64,000 nucleotides of DNA from the NCBI RefSeq assembly GCF_000165425.1, contig NW_001799066.1, forward strand, positions 62,001 to 126,000, in the 5' to 3' direction. The translations under genes were made by a program, and so were the position numbers. Shown here one piece after another: positions 1 through 13,599 of the stretch. The DNA comes from Paramecium tetraurelia (Eukaryota > Ciliophora > Oligohymenophorea > Peniculida > Parameciidae). Numbering within the stretch: position 1 is the stretch's first letter; each line of letters opens with the position of its first letter. The notes beneath the pieces were generated by a model, which made no database searches, was not told the origin of the DNA, and worked only from the letters and a program-made list of their open reading frames with translations.

Positions 1-895
1 GTCTTTTCTTTAGGTATGACTATGTTAGAATTGATGACACTCAAAAGTAGTTTTGATTGCTATTCCTTCGATTCTAATCCCCCTTAATTACACGATCAAA
101 CCATAGAAGAACGCTTGTAAGAATCAATTATGAATGGTTATTCTGAAGATTTAATCAGATTAACCAAAAACATGCTCCACAGAGATATGAATTATCGAAT
201 TGGAATCAGAGATGTTTTAGTACATAATTATATTATATTCATAGAATTCTAAAGAACTAAACCAAAATTAACATAATCAAAGCGATCATTTTTTTCCTTT
301 GAAACCAACAATAAATATGAATCCAAGATAATAGAATGTTATTTAGCAAGAGTAAAAGCCCTTAATATAACCTTCTATTCCAGCAATAGTAGAATAACAG
401 ATTCCTCCCTAAAATCATACTGCTTGCTTCAATCCTCATCTTCAATAAGATAGTATTTCCCATTTTCAACAATCATACTCTTTTAGAGAGAAAACAGATG
501 AAGAATTGCTTTTAAGAGAATAATAAATAAATAGATAATTAGAATAATAATTAAAATAACAGCAAATATTATTATAATAATAATATTAATAACAATAAAA
601 ATAATAGTAAATCATTGAAGAATAGTAAAGACAAATATTTTCACTTTAATAGCAAATTAAATAGATTGCAAATCAGCTAGAAGAAAGTCAAATAAAACCT
701 ACTGAAATATTAAGTTCTTAAAATTAACAAGACAATCTCAATTATCAAATCAACTTGCTCCCAACTCCTCCAATTACTTATGCAAGCCCAATTAAGCACA
801 CCTTAAATGACTTTACCGAAAATATTGAGATTCAGAACAGAGTGAACTAAGTCTTAGCTCAATCAAGATAAGCATTAAGTAGATATTAAAATTGA
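1..895 (+). CDS. Ser/Thr protein kinase, C-terminal part with polyQ tail (5' end outside window)
   Basis: The frame is open from the first base and ends at TGA 893-895. It starts with VFSLGMTMLELMTL, which matches the subdomain IX region of a eukaryotic protein kinase after the DFG/APE motifs, and continues through a helix typical of subdomains X-XI (LIRLTKNMLHRDMNYRIG). One intron at 220-244 (25 nt, GT...TAG) is needed to keep the frame. After the kinase core comes a low-complexity tail of about 200 residues, dominated by glutamine encoded mostly by TAA/TAG, predicted to be disordered or coiled coil. The ATP-binding lobe, HRD and DFG motifs lie upstream of the window, so kinase family and activity cannot be judged. 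Kinase identity is inferred from the C-lobe pattern only. Confidence 0.75.
505..660 (+). repeat. Glutamine-codon-rich low-complexity tract
   Basis: Dense run of TAA, TAG and CAA codons within the kinase tail, read as polyglutamine under the ciliate code. It would look like a string of stop codons under the standard code. Confidence 0.8.
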
Positions 896-2120
896 TTAAT
901 TATAAAATAATTGAACAAATTTACTAGTGTATGATTATGGGTAATAATCAAACTCTTATTCTTGAACATTCAACATCTCAAATTCTTAGGCTTAGATAGA
1001 ATAAGAAAAAGTTTAATATTTTCATACATACTAAATATTTTTATAAAAGTATGAACCTTATATTAATAATACACTAGTGAAAATAATTCATTTTATAAAA
1101 TTCATTAAAAATGATCTTAGAATCTAAAATTATTGCTATTCCCATAAGACTGCAATTAAATAAAAAAATTCCCTATTATTATTATCAAATAATTTTTGTT
1201 GAAGTAGTAGTTTCAAATACTATTATAAGTGGGTTAAGTATTATATTATCATTTAGATTTGAAATTTATTCATAAGTAGAAAAATATATAATTTTTCTAC
1301 ACTACTTGCTTACTTATTCAACTAATAGTTTTAATACATTATAAAATACATTTTATAGTACTGAAGATAATTATTCTGTATCCTATGAACAAGCAATAGC
1401 TATTTAATTCTTTGGAAAATTATCTCGATTAGTTATTAATCAGTTTTATATGGGAATATTTTTTATTTGATAATTGTTGTATTCACCCTACAATTGTCAT
1501 ATCATATCAGTATTTTTATTTTTGATAAACCCAAATGAATTGTGATAATAACAATACTCTATTCCTCTTAGTCCTATTTTATTGAAATGAATTTTTTATC
1601 ATATTATTTTTAATGCAACACTAATTAAGTTGTTATTTTTAATTTGAAAAAAGTAGAAACAAAATACTCACAATGCATTTAATAATTTGAACTTCTTCTT
1701 TTTTTATAGTAATTCGATAATAGATATGCATATAGATACCAGTTCTACATAATTTAGTAAATAAAAACACATATGTACAATTTTGAGTTTAAATGAAAGC
1801 ATTTTTATTGTATGATAAAATGTGAAGAAATTAATAAGAACTTTAAATATCATATGCAAACAAATTAAAACAGGTTAGATATCGAAAGCTAATTAAGATC
1901 GTAGACTAGGACAGTTAATATTATAAATTGAGATGAGTTGTTGATTAAGTAATAAGTACATTATTTTACATTATTTTATTAATAAATATTTTCGTATTAA
2001 TTTATTTTTGAAAAACGGAATTAGCAATTTAATAAATAATTAATTTCCTGGAAAAAAATTCGTTTTTCTAAAGTTTGTGGTTCAAATAGGGATTATTTTA
2101 ATAAAACAAAGTATTAATAA
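896..2120. other. Intergenic stretch, no supported gene
   Basis: About 1.2 kb of very AT-rich sequence between the kinase stop and the trichocyst gene. I see no frame with conserved motifs or a plausible exon-intron pattern. It must hold the promoter of the strongly biased trichocyst gene downstream, but no specific element can be named. Confidence 0.5.
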
Positions 2121-3251
2121 ATGAAATCTATAGTTCTTTTAGTGTTGGTCGCTACAGCATTTGCCACAAACTTGGCTGCTTTCGAAAAACTCGAATAATC
2201 CAAGCTCGGAAAGACATTGTTGAACACAATCGCTATCTAAATGCAAACAGGTGAGCCATTGGAAAGAATTTTCTCCACACTCTACGATTTGGAAGAGAGA
2301 TATCAAAATGACTAAAGAGAAGATGATGCCGAAAACAAGGCCTTCTAAGGAGTTTGTGATGCTGATCTTGCAGGTCTTAACCAAGAAATCGCTAACCTTG
2401 AATAAAGAGACACAGAATTATAAGCCAAACTCGACGAACTCCAACCAGTCCATGACTAAAAGGTCGGATAAAGAGTTGCCAAGTTGGCTGAAAAATAACT
2501 CCTCTAAAAGGTTATCGATGAAGCCTAAGCCAAGAGATAAGAATAAAACGACGAATTCGAAGCTTAAAGAGAAGAACTCTCATTCGTTTCAGGCGTTCTC
2601 GCTGAAGCCAGAAGACTCTTCACAGATAACTTATAAGCCCCAGCTTTCTTATAAAAGGGATAAAGTGAAGCCGTTCACTATACCCCATAAGTCTTTGCCT
2701 AAGTTGCCACTCACTTGAATGCTGCTGCTCACAAGGCTGGATAAATGAAACACATCAGAACTTTCGGAAAAGCCATCAAACTTATGGCTACATTGGCTGT
2801 CAAATCCTAATAATATGCCAACTAAGAATTAACCGGAAGAATCATCCAATTGATCGATGACTTATAAAACTAATTGAACTAAGCCTTCGATTTAGCCAGA
2901 AAGACTGAAGATTCCAGAAGATAAGCTTATGAAGCCTACAGTGCTCTCTTGAACAGAGACATGAACAAGCTTAACTCAGCAATTGCCAACTTAGAAGCTG
3001 AAATCTAATCATTGGCTGATTAACTTGCTGCCACTCACAGCTCATAAGATGACAACGCTGCCAGACTTGAAGCCAAGACCCAATAAAGAGATGACAGAAG
3101 AGCTGAATGCTAATAAGCTGCTTATGAATACTAATAAAGAAGAACCGCAAGAGATGGAGACAGATAAACTGTTTCTGACTTGATCGGACATTTGAACACC
3201 AACATGAGAGACTTGAAAGAATACATTGCCATAGAGAGTTGCTGCTGGTGA
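2121..3251 (+). CDS. Trichocyst matrix protein (TMP) precursor
   Basis: Structural protein of the crystalline trichocyst core, a secretory organelle of Paramecium. The ATG at 2121 begins a signal peptide (MKSIVLLVLVATAFATN). The 376-residue product is rich in Glu, Lys, Ala, Leu and Gln with heptad-like helices, and has the usual TMP layout of signal peptide, acidic propeptide and helical mature part (family length about 350-400). No intron is needed. Codon use is markedly more C/G-ending (GCC, AAC, ATC, CTC) than in neighbours, as expected for a highly expressed gene. Odd feature: the last codons read AIESCCW before TGA 3249-3251, while the +1 frame reads RVAAGDQNLSS and stops at 3268-3270. 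The real C-terminus may therefore be shifted by a one-base indel near 3231-3237. TMPs are cleaved to acidic polypeptides that assemble in the granule; this one belongs to a multigene family. Confidence 0.9.
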
Positions 3252-3358
3252 TTAAAATTTAAGCTCATGATCTGATTGATTTATTCAAAAAATTTTAACC
3301 ATTTCACAAATTATAATTCTAACATATATATTTATTAGAATGTGTTTTTATCAAACAT

Positions 3359-4993
<1,635 letters not shown>

Positions 4994-5715
4994 TAATTAT
5001 TTATAATTATTAATGATTAACTTAAAACATAGAGGATAAGAAATCTTAGAATTTAATTAATATGTTTATATATATTGTGTAATTCAGATTAATATAATAT
5101 ATTGCTGTATGTTAGTTTATTTAATTTTTGAACATAAAATTTCTTTTGAGTATTCAATTAAATTTATAATTTAAGTTATACCTAGATACTTTTTCTAAAT
5201 CATTCCTATCATAATGTAGTGCTGAAAATGAAATCTATTTTTTGAATATGATTATCTTTGGTAAACTAGGCAAAATTATTAACTCACGCCATCTCAATCA
5301 TAGATTACGATATATCTAAGAACTTACTAAATATATATTGTCTTTTCAATAAATCTAAAGATGTTCCACAGTTAGTTTGAAAAAGGATTAATTTTCTGAG
5401 TTTTTTACAACTTTCAACTTTTTGGAGTGAAAACTTGTAAGCTTTTGATATAATATGAAATTGGTTTAAGTCAAATAAATTAATTAAAAAGTCACTTATC
5501 TTTAAGTACTTAATTTATATTAGTAAAAATTCTAATGGAATTTTGATTATCTATCCATCTTATTTAATAAAGATTAAAGCAGAAGAGGAATTCTAATAAT
5601 GAATAAAGAGTAACGCAATAATTGAATTGCCATTTATTTATTTAATTCTTAATTAGAGAATTTAGAATTTGTGTCTTTATAAATTTAATTATTCTAATTG
5701 AATAATTTTTATATA
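4994..5715. other. Divergent intergenic region
   Basis: About 720 bp between the divergently transcribed CDPK (minus) and phosphatase (plus). No coding frame or repeat is apparent. It should contain both promoters. Confidence 0.5.
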
Positions 5716-6248
5716 ATGTTAAACTAAGAGGTGATTAAATAAAATTGTAGTTTAATTCTTAAAGGAGAAACACAAGAGAAAGGGAATTTATACTTAGGTA
5801 AATATCTATTCTATTTTAGGAAATCTAAATTCAATCGAAGAAGAGAATCTAAAATCAAAGTCGATAAAAGCCGTAATCACTGCTGCAAGAGGGGTTAATA
5901 CAACAATCAAAAATGTAAATCATTATGTTATTGAAGCTGATGATGATGAAAATTTCTAAATAAGTAAAAATTCAAATAAACTATAGTTTAACACTTTTAA
6001 AAAGCAATCAAATTTATTGAATAGAATTTAAAATCAACAAATGTATTGGTTCATTGTTTTGCGGGAGTTTCTAGATCTGCAACAATAGTTTGTGCATATC
6101 TAATGAAAATTGAAAAGTGAAATTAATCATATATTCAAGAAAAGATAGTGATACCATACTAGAAAAAATGAAAGCAATACGTCATCAGGTGTATCCGAAT
6201 GAGGGATTTAGAAATTAACTTAAATTATTTGAGAAGAAAATATTGTGA
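5716..6248 (+). CDS. Dual-specificity protein phosphatase
   Basis: Small phosphatase of the cysteine-based DSP family, removing phosphate from Ser/Thr and Tyr. The signature VHCFAGVSRSAT contains the catalytic Cys and Arg of the HCxxGxxRS P-loop. Upstream, KAVITAARG and IEADDDEN occupy the place where the general-acid Asp loop of DSPs lies. The C-terminus YPNEGFRNQL matches the typical (Y/H)PNxGFxxQL of small DSPs. Start ATG 5716, stop TGA 6246-6248, 151 residues, the usual size of an atypical DSP. Introns: 5798-5819, 5964-5986 and 6117-6148. The last (32 nt) is long for this genome but is required, because reading through gives an immediate TGA. No targeting signal or extra domain is visible. 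The substrate cannot be inferred. Confidence 0.85.
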
Positions 6249-6422
6249 TAATCATACAATATTATATTCTTTAAGAAAGCTATTGAAATTATTTTAGCAT
6301 ATTCTTCATATTAGTTTAAGTAATGGTTCAAGGCTGTTTGATTTCGTATTTTATAAACATAATGAAGGAGTAATAGATATTGTTTTTAATTAGTTTTACA
6401 TTATTTTTTATAAGAATAAAGT

Positions 6423-7313
6423 ATGAATAAATATTATGAGTTTTCTAAATCTAAGGATGAATCAAGATTATCTATTGACTCTTAGGAACTACTTAGGTAA
6501 GTGGAAAATAAAATAAACTAAGAATAATCACCACCCTTTATCTCACCCTAAAAATACTAATAATTATAGAATGCTGATCACTTTGATTAAAAAGAGCAAT
6601 TCGATTATTTATCATTTAAGGAATAAGCAATTGTAAAGCGGTTGTTTAATTTGAGAGATGACTACAAACAATTCCTAAAAAACGTGTAATCTAATTAAGA
6701 ACAATTGATCTAATCTATTAGGGAGGTTATGAAAAAAGTTATAGAGAAAGGGAATCGGCATTTATAAGACCAAGAACAAGAATTAAGGTTACAATTGCAA
6801 GAAATTCAAAAAAATAAGGAGCTTATCAATTCATATTCTAACTGTCAAATTATATAATCACCTTTAAAATAAAAAAACCATTTCTTCTCAGAAATAACTA
6901 ATAAGATTTCTGAACTAAATAGTTAGATACTTGAATTTTTTGATCAAGATAACTCTATACAATCAAGTAGGTATTAGAAAAAACTAAATTTCTCAAATTA
7001 TAAAGAATTGAGTTCAAAAAAGAAGTAAAAGGGATCGCCTAGTCCATTCAAAGAGATTGATAGAATATTATAGTTGAAAACATCATCAAGCAAAACTTAA
7101 CTTTAAGGTAAAACCTCGCCTTAGGACCTAAATTAATTTATTGAAGTGCTTAAACTTAAAATTAATAATACCAAAAACTACAATTTCATATAGAGTAGAA
7201 CAAATATCTCAAGCAATTTTTTGTAAAGCAAATTAAATAGTAATTCAAAACGGATTTCAATTGAAGAATAGCTCTAATCTTAATACAAAACATTTTTTCA
7301 ATCTGTATTTTGA
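6423..7313 (+). CDS. Hypothetical coiled-coil protein
   Basis: Intron-free frame of 296 residues starting at ATG 6423 (MNKYYEFSKSKDESRL) and ending at TGA 7311-7313. Contains many Gln codons TAA/TAG. A helical stretch from about residue 60 to 130 (charged, Leu/Gln/Glu rich, around MKKVIEKGNRHLQDQEQELR) looks like a coiled coil. The rest is polar and Ser-rich and probably disordered. No transmembrane segment, signal peptide or known domain is recognisable. It lies 174 bp downstream of the phosphatase on the same strand; this need not mean functional linkage in a ciliate. Function unknown. Confidence 0.75.
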
Positions 7314-7406
7314 AATTATAATTTTATACATACCATTAAAATAGACTTGCATAAACCTTCTTAATTTTGTTATAAATTAAAATAGAATGGTCCAAGTCTA
7401 ATAAGA

Positions 7407-7662
7407 ATGAGCAAGTGTGATTGCAACAGAATTGCTTGGTTTCATAACTAGAAGAGAAATCCTACAAGTTTCTACTTTCCACTTTAACAATATTATCAAT
7501 TCCAGTTTATTATTTTGTTTCAAGTATTAATATTCATAATCCAATATTAATTGTAAGTCCTCACAAGATGCAATCTATTATTGTTTTTCTGCTTGTAAAT
7601 TGAAAGATGATGAAAATACTAGCATTTTAATTGAAGTTGATACATAAGATTATTTAATTTGA
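7407..7662 (+). CDS. Possible small cysteine-containing protein (weak)
   Basis: Two open stretches can be joined into a 73-residue product, beginning MSKCDCNRIAWF and ending LIEVDTQDYLI, by a 34-nt intron at 7521-7554 that starts GT but ends AAG rather than TAG. It has several Cys residues (MSKCDCN, YYCFSACK). The stretch 7314-7719 between two solid genes otherwise holds nothing. The unusual splice acceptor, short length and lack of family resemblance make this a weak call. It could be non-coding sequence or the remnant of a gene. Confidence 0.25.
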
Positions 7663-7719
7663 TATCATCAAGTATTCTTAATGTAATATAGTTTATAAAA
7701 AAATTTCTGTATTCGCCAA

Positions 7720-10041
7720 ATGAGTCAATTCGAAACAAATTCTTAAACCTAAATTCCATTCCAAGAAAGAGGCAAACCTAATTCTAATCGTCAATTAGGA
7801 GTACCTAATTTCTCAAATGGTCAAAATCTAAAAACCTTTGATCAAAATGAGTAATTCCATTATATGTAACCTTAGGTTTATTCCGACAAGATAATCTCAA
7901 ACTAACAAGTAAGCTATTTTAAGGATCTAGTTATGGATAAAAATAGACTAGTCCTCAAGTTTTCCAATATCCACAATTCAGTTATCCAGCGATGGGATAA
8001 CAAACCATGAAAGAACAAGAGCATGAAGAATAGATACAAAGATTAATGAAAGAAAACGAAACATTAAGGTACGCTATATACAGTAATTAGATTTTAGTGG
8101 AGAACCTTGGAATAGGAAAACTAAAAGTTGAAAAACGATAAGTATAAAATTTTCGTATAGTAGTAATCAATTCAGTAATAGAGACAAGAGTATTAATTCA
8201 GAAATCCAAGGATTGCAGTATGATAAAATGAATATTTTAGGGATCAAATATAGCAATTAAAAACTGAAAATAAGAGATTAATGAATACTATTTAAGAAGA
8301 TCAATATTAGCTTTTAGATTTATAAAAATTAAAGAAGCAAGTAGAACTAAACAAAGGGCTTGAAAATGAGATATCCGATCTTGAATAACAGCTGTCAATA
8401 GCCAATAAACAACTCTAAGAACAAAAGCGATTAAATTCTTTTTCGGAAGGCGAGAAATAAACTTAAAAAGAAGCAATGGAAAAGCTGAAACAATAAGTCA
8501 AAGATTTAACCTAAAATAATGAGGGACAGAGTTCCAAGAATGAATCACTATTAAATGATAATAGAAAGATGAAATAAGCATTAGACATGATTAATAAGGA
8601 TTTGACAAATGAATAGGAATAAAACAAATTGCTAATCTAAAAAATCAATTAATTAAATTAGGGATCTAAAGATTAGATTAATAATCTATAAACAAATCTT
8701 ACCAATCTCAATTATTAGAATGAGCAATTAAAAAATTAAGTGGGCCTGCTCCAATAAAAAGAAAAAGAATTGTAAAATGCATAGAATTAAAATCTATAAA
8801 ATGAAGGGAAACTAAGACAGATGTAATAGTAAATTTCTGACTGTATATTATATTTAAATTTTAGAATAAAGATAAATTGAATAATTTACAATGACAGTAT
8901 AAGCAGGGAAGAATGAATATTCAAAACTAGCAACAAAATGTTAATCCTATGAACAAGATATCTGGAAAATGAAAGAGTAAATCAACTAATTAACTAACCA
9001 AAATCAAATGTTACAAAATAAGTGTTATCAACTTGAAAGAACTATTGATGATAGTTTATCAAAATCACAAATTTAATCTGCCGATTTGAAAGGAAGTCTT
9101 GAAAAATGGAAAAACTATGGGCTATAACTTGAATAAGAAATTAAGAAAAGAGAAATGGCTTTGGTACAATTAGAAAATCAATATGAACATATTCAGAGTC
9201 AATTAAAAGGTTCTCAAGATATTGAAGTTCAATTCAGAAATGAAAGAGTAGCTACAATATAAAAAATGAAAGAAATGCACGATGATCTACTTCTGTATGA
9301 AAAAAAATGTGACTAATTAGAGAGAGGTAAACATATTAATAATTTTAGAAATATAACTATTGCAAGAGTAAAATAAATGTAGCCAATAAAATCAAGATAA
9401 GTTAGAGCAAGACAAGTAATAGCTAAATTTTGAAGTGAAGAATTTGATGGAAGAATTACTCAGAACATAAAATTAAACTGATTTAAAATACAGAGATTTC
9501 GATAATTATTAAATGAAGCATGATTCTAGTAAAAATCTCAAAGATAGAGAATATTAGAATTTATAGTAATAACCTAATATGTTGTTCTAAGATAAAAATA
9601 ATTAATTTGGAAATGATTCACCTAGGAAGAAGGTATTTCTGTTGCATTACTTTTTAGGAACAATTATATCAGATGGAACCTAGATTGAGGAATTTAGAGA
9701 GTGATATTCCAAATCCCTAATTTAACTAAACTGTTAAACAACAATTTTAATGGAACTAAGAAGCACCTATCAATAATGGAAATTAGCTAGAATTTACTGA
9801 AAATAGCCAAATTTATTCAGGAATTAACCAACCTTATACTAATCATTCTGGATATTTGAGTCCTTAATAAAATAATTATGGCTTGCAACAAACCCAATAG
9901 CAAAAACCTACAGAAGTGTAAAATTCACCCTCTCCGGTTATTTAAAAACCAGAGCATAAACGTAATAATTCTTAGTAGCTCATTAAAAGTAAAAACTACG
10001 ATTTAAGGTTCTAAAATCAACCACAACAACAATAGTATTGA
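7720..10041 (+). CDS. Long coiled-coil protein
   Basis: 712 residues from ATG 7720 to TGA 10039-10041. The first ~100 residues are polar, with FQYPQFSYPAMGQQ. A coiled coil of roughly 450 residues follows (for example LKKQVELNKGLENEISDL). The C-terminal ~120 residues are Pro/Gln/Asn-rich and disordered. Proposed introns: 7851-7875, 7909-7930, 8069-8090, 8142-8163, 8218-8240, 8843-8864, 9327-9348 and 9633-9657, all 22-25 nt and GT...TAG. With them the frame is continuous and the exon length divisible by three. Such proteins are common in ciliate cortex, basal bodies and vesicle tethers, but nothing here decides among these. No catalytic domain is seen. Confidence 0.8.
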
Positions 10042-10212
10042 AAAAATTATGATAGATTATTATTTATAAGAAATTTTAGTTTTTAATTTTTTTGAATATT
10101 CACTTATACGGCATTTAAAGATTGATTTTGAGAGAATCTGGAAACTGGCTCGGTCGACCTTGAAGATAATAATTTCAATTAAAATATTACTAAAGTAAAT
10201 AAATAAAATAAT

Positions 10213-11689
10213 ATGTTTAATTTATTGCTATTATTTTAAATTAGCTTTGGCTAAGAAATTATTCTAAGTAAAAAAACTTAAAAGAATGCCAATATTTCTG
10301 AAACAGTTTTAAGCTAAAGTTTGTTAAAATGCCCTTTAGAATTAGAAAATTAAGAATTTACGATTAATAATTCTAAGGTAATATGTGAATAATCGGATTT
10401 GCTTTACACCATGAAAATAAATTTGACGAAAGGGAATGAAAATTTTGAAATGTTTGTAAATTGAATCTTATGACGTAGATCGATTTAGTTAGTCCTTGGA
10501 GTTGGTATAAGTCTTCCGAATGCGAATTCTATGATTAGCCCTTGGTTAATTAAACAATATAGAAGAATAGTTGTTTTGACAAAAATTATATAAAGTCACA
10601 AAAACTTGAGCAAGAATCTTCAACAGAGAGTTAAATAATAGCACACAACTTCTCATTGAAAGGACTTTTGGTTGTATCTAATGTTTAGATAGATTCAAAA
10701 TAATTTGAATTACAAATGCTTTAAGTCGATAACATATTTGCCAAGAGAACCTATCTTTCAGACGGAGCAATTAGTTTGAGTCATTTTAAAGGTTCTGGAT
10801 AGTAAAATTTTATTTTGCAATATTCATCAAACAATAAATCGATATTATAATTCGATCTATACACTTAGAAATAAACATTTACTATACGAAATGATGTTCC
10901 ATTAAGGCCAAACTATCAATTATTTTGGATAAATAATTCTGACATAAATGCACCTCAATGGAAATTTAAAATAGATTAAATCTCTTTGTTGGATAAACCA
11001 CTTTCAGAGAAAGATCAATCCTATTATGCCATTTTAACATTGAATTCTTAATTTATATCACTTCCTCTAGGATTAAGCAATAAATTGATAGATGTATTGG
11101 CAAGTGTGAAAAATATCTCATGTGCATATGCAGATTCAGAACTATTTGTGATAGTATGTAAGAATATGAATCAAAGTCTAACCAAAACCTTAAGCGTTAC
11201 TTTGAACATATCTGACTTATAAATAAAACTAACTAACTTAGTGGAAAATTGCAAGAAGGACGAGGAGTAGAAGTATAAATGCTAATTGAAGATTAAATTA
11301 TCTTCCTCAAATACGATATTTTTGGGAGAACCCTTCTTTATTGATAAGAAAATTCTTCTCAATTATGAGACTGGATAGATTGGAGTTTACAAGGAAGTTT
11401 TAGATGAAAAATTTTAGAATAAAGATGCTTTGTCTTTTGAAAATTTAGGAATTTGGATTGTTATTTTAACTGTCATACTCGTTTTAATATTTTGTTTGAT
11501 GAATCTCAAGCATGCTCTAAAATGGTTCATGAGAGCAATTAAATACAGAAAAGTGATATTATTTATATATATTCGTTTTAGACTTAAAACTTTGATGATG
11601 AGTAATAGTTGAGAAGCAAGGAAATTGAGTTTAATGAGATGGAAAAAGCAGAATAAATGACTTAATCAATTGAGGAAAATAGTATTTGA
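10213..11689 (+). CDS. Membrane-anchored aspartic-protease-like protein, catalytic residues lost
   Basis: 474 residues, ATG 10213 to TGA 11687-11689, introns 10456-10478 and 11553-11581. Begins with a signal peptide (MFNLLLLFQISFGQ). The lumenal part resembles a pepsin-type (A1) fold in order. IDLVSPWSWYKSSECEFYD stands where active enzymes have the first DTGS-W loop. SDGAISLSH parallels DGILGL. LNSQFISLPLGLSNKL stands where the second D(T/S)GT motif is expected. IFLGEPFFIDKKILLNYE, followed by IGVY, matches the C-terminal ILGDxFLRxxYxxFD...IGxA stretch. Neither catalytic Asp is in a DTG context, so it is probably inactive. A single membrane helix (IWIVILTVILVLIFCLM) precedes a ~55-residue cytosolic tail. 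Several N-glycosylation sites (NLT, NQS, NIS) fit an exported protein. Family assignment is inferred from motif order only. Confidence 0.65.
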
Positions 11690-11734
11690 ATAGTTCAATG
11701 GTAATATTTGACATAAAATATATAAATTTTAATT

Positions 11735-13564
11735 ATGCCTAAAATATCATCAGACAAGAAGCTTTTCTTTAAGCTTTTGGGAAAAGAATTAAATGAGGAA
11801 GAATTGGAAGAGTTAGTTTTCAGATTCGGTATAGAAGTTGAAGAAAGAGAGGAGGAACCAGATCTTTTATATTTCGAAATTGCAGCCAATAGACCTGATT
11901 TGTTATGCATCGAAAATGTAGTGCATGCATTAAGAATATATATGGGATTGGAAAAAAAGAGAGTCTATACTTTTACTCCAGCAAAAGAAACAATATATGT
12001 TAAGGCAGCAGTAATAATATTATCAATGTTTCTTAGACACAATAAATTAGACCATTTGTTGTTGGAGCAATATTGAGAGATGTTACTCTAACAGAGGATA
12101 GTTTTAAATCCTTTTTGTCATTTCAAGATAAAATTCATCAAAATTATGCTAGAAAAAGAACTTTAGTTTCCATCGGAACTCATGATTTAGACAAAATAGA
12201 AGGACCTTTCTTTTACGATGCCAAAGCACCTTATGATATTGTATTCTAAGCACTCAAACAGACTGAACAGATGAATTGCATTGATTTGTTTAACAAATTA
12301 AGAGTAATTATAATCCTTATCTAAAATAGGAAGATTAATACTTAAAAGGGTATTTGAAGATAATTGAAAATTCTCCTGTGTATCCTGTCATTTATGATAA
12401 TTAAAAGAGGGTTTGCTCATTGCCACCAATTATTAATGGAGAGCATTCCAAAATGTCAGCAGAAACAAGAAATATATTAATTGAAGTCACAGCAATAGAT
12501 GAGTAAAGAGCTTTACACACTTTAAATTGTTTGATTAGTGGATTCGCTATTTACAATCAAAAATTAAATATTGAAAAAGTCAATATTGTTTATGAATTAA
12601 GTTAGAAACAAGTTGTTACACCTATTGTTGATGAAAGAACCTTAACAACCAATATTTAATATATTAATAAAATTTTGGGAATAAATATAAGTACTTAGAA
12701 TAATGATAATATTAGCAACTCAATAGGCATGTGATTTGTTGTTAACTATGGGAATAGATAGTGTAGCAAAAGATGAAAATATTTTGGATTGCTAAGTGCC
12801 CTTCTATAGAAGTGATATCCTTTAATAGTGCGACATTGCTGAAGAAATAGGAATTGCTTATGATTACAATAAAATAGAGTTTAAAGTACCTGAAACTGCA
12901 ACAACTGGATCAGAATATAGGTTAAATAAATTATCAGATATGGTGAGAGAAGAAGTTGCTCTATGTGGTTTTGTAGAATGTTTGAATTTCGTATTGATGT
13001 CAATTGATGAATAAACTAAGATGTTAAATAGACCAAATCTGTAAAATTATGTGTCTCTCAACAATTCTAAAACTCCATAATTTTAATCTGTGAGGTCAAC
13101 CCTCATTCCAGGAATATTGCACACTTTATAAGCAAATTCAGATAGCAAATTACCAATCAAGTTATTTGAGGTTTCAGATGTTTGTGTTAAAGGGTTGAAA
13201 TCAGAGAAGGATGGATTCTAAAAGGGAGAAGGATAGGTAGGAGCTCACAATTAAAGAAATTTAGTTGCCATCCATTCAAGCAGTAAGAAAACAGAGTTAG
13301 AGATCTTACATGGTTTGTTAGATTAATTAATGATAAAACTAAGAGTCAAAAAGACAGATTATCACTTGAAATAATCAAATGGTAAAATTTAGTTTGAATT
13401 TAGATCCTTTGTTCTTCCATTAATTGTAGGCCTAAATCATTTATAAAGATCAACCAATCGGAGGTTTGGGAGTAGTTCATCCAGAAGTACTAGAAAGATT
13501 TGATTGGAAATATCCTGTTACATTATTAGAAATGAACATTCAGGTGATTTTGAATGATTTCTGA
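11735..13564 (+). CDS. FARSB: Phenylalanyl-tRNA synthetase beta subunit
   Basis: Beta chain of the cytosolic alpha2-beta2 enzyme that charges tRNA-Phe. Start ATG 11735 (MPKISSDKKLFFKLLGKEL), stop TGA 13562-13564, 576 residues, close to the ~590 of eukaryotic FARSB. Recognisable stretches in order: EIAANRPDLLCIENV in the N-terminal B1 part; VYPVIYDNQKRVCSLPPIIN and GEHSKMSAETRNILIE of the B3/B4 region; FYRSDILQQCDIAEEIGIAY of the B5 region; SLNNSKTPQFQSVRSTLIPG and DQPIGGLGVVHPEVLERF of the C-terminal part. Introns: 12011-12036, 12304-12329, 12691-12715 and 13382-13403. The stop lies only 35 bp from the stop of the convergent potassium channel gene. Confidence 0.93.
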
Positions 13565-13599
13565 AATATTATGATAAATCCAATAAATTAGAAATAATA

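Noticed and set aside
480-660. Stop-codon-dense stretch as a pseudogene
   Set aside because: Under the ciliate code it is a polyQ tail in frame with the kinase.
2070-2100. TTCAAAT-like motif resembling a tRNA B box
   Set aside because: No matching A box or cloverleaf could be drawn around it. No convincing tRNA was found anywhere in the window.
3235-3270. Intron at the 3' end of the trichocyst gene explaining the frame change
   Set aside because: No GT donor lies within 60 bases upstream, far longer than introns here.
7909-7946. A 38-nt intron in the coiled-coil gene at 7720-10041
   Set aside because: Two normal introns (7851-7875 and 7909-7930) give a better, fully open frame with typical lengths.
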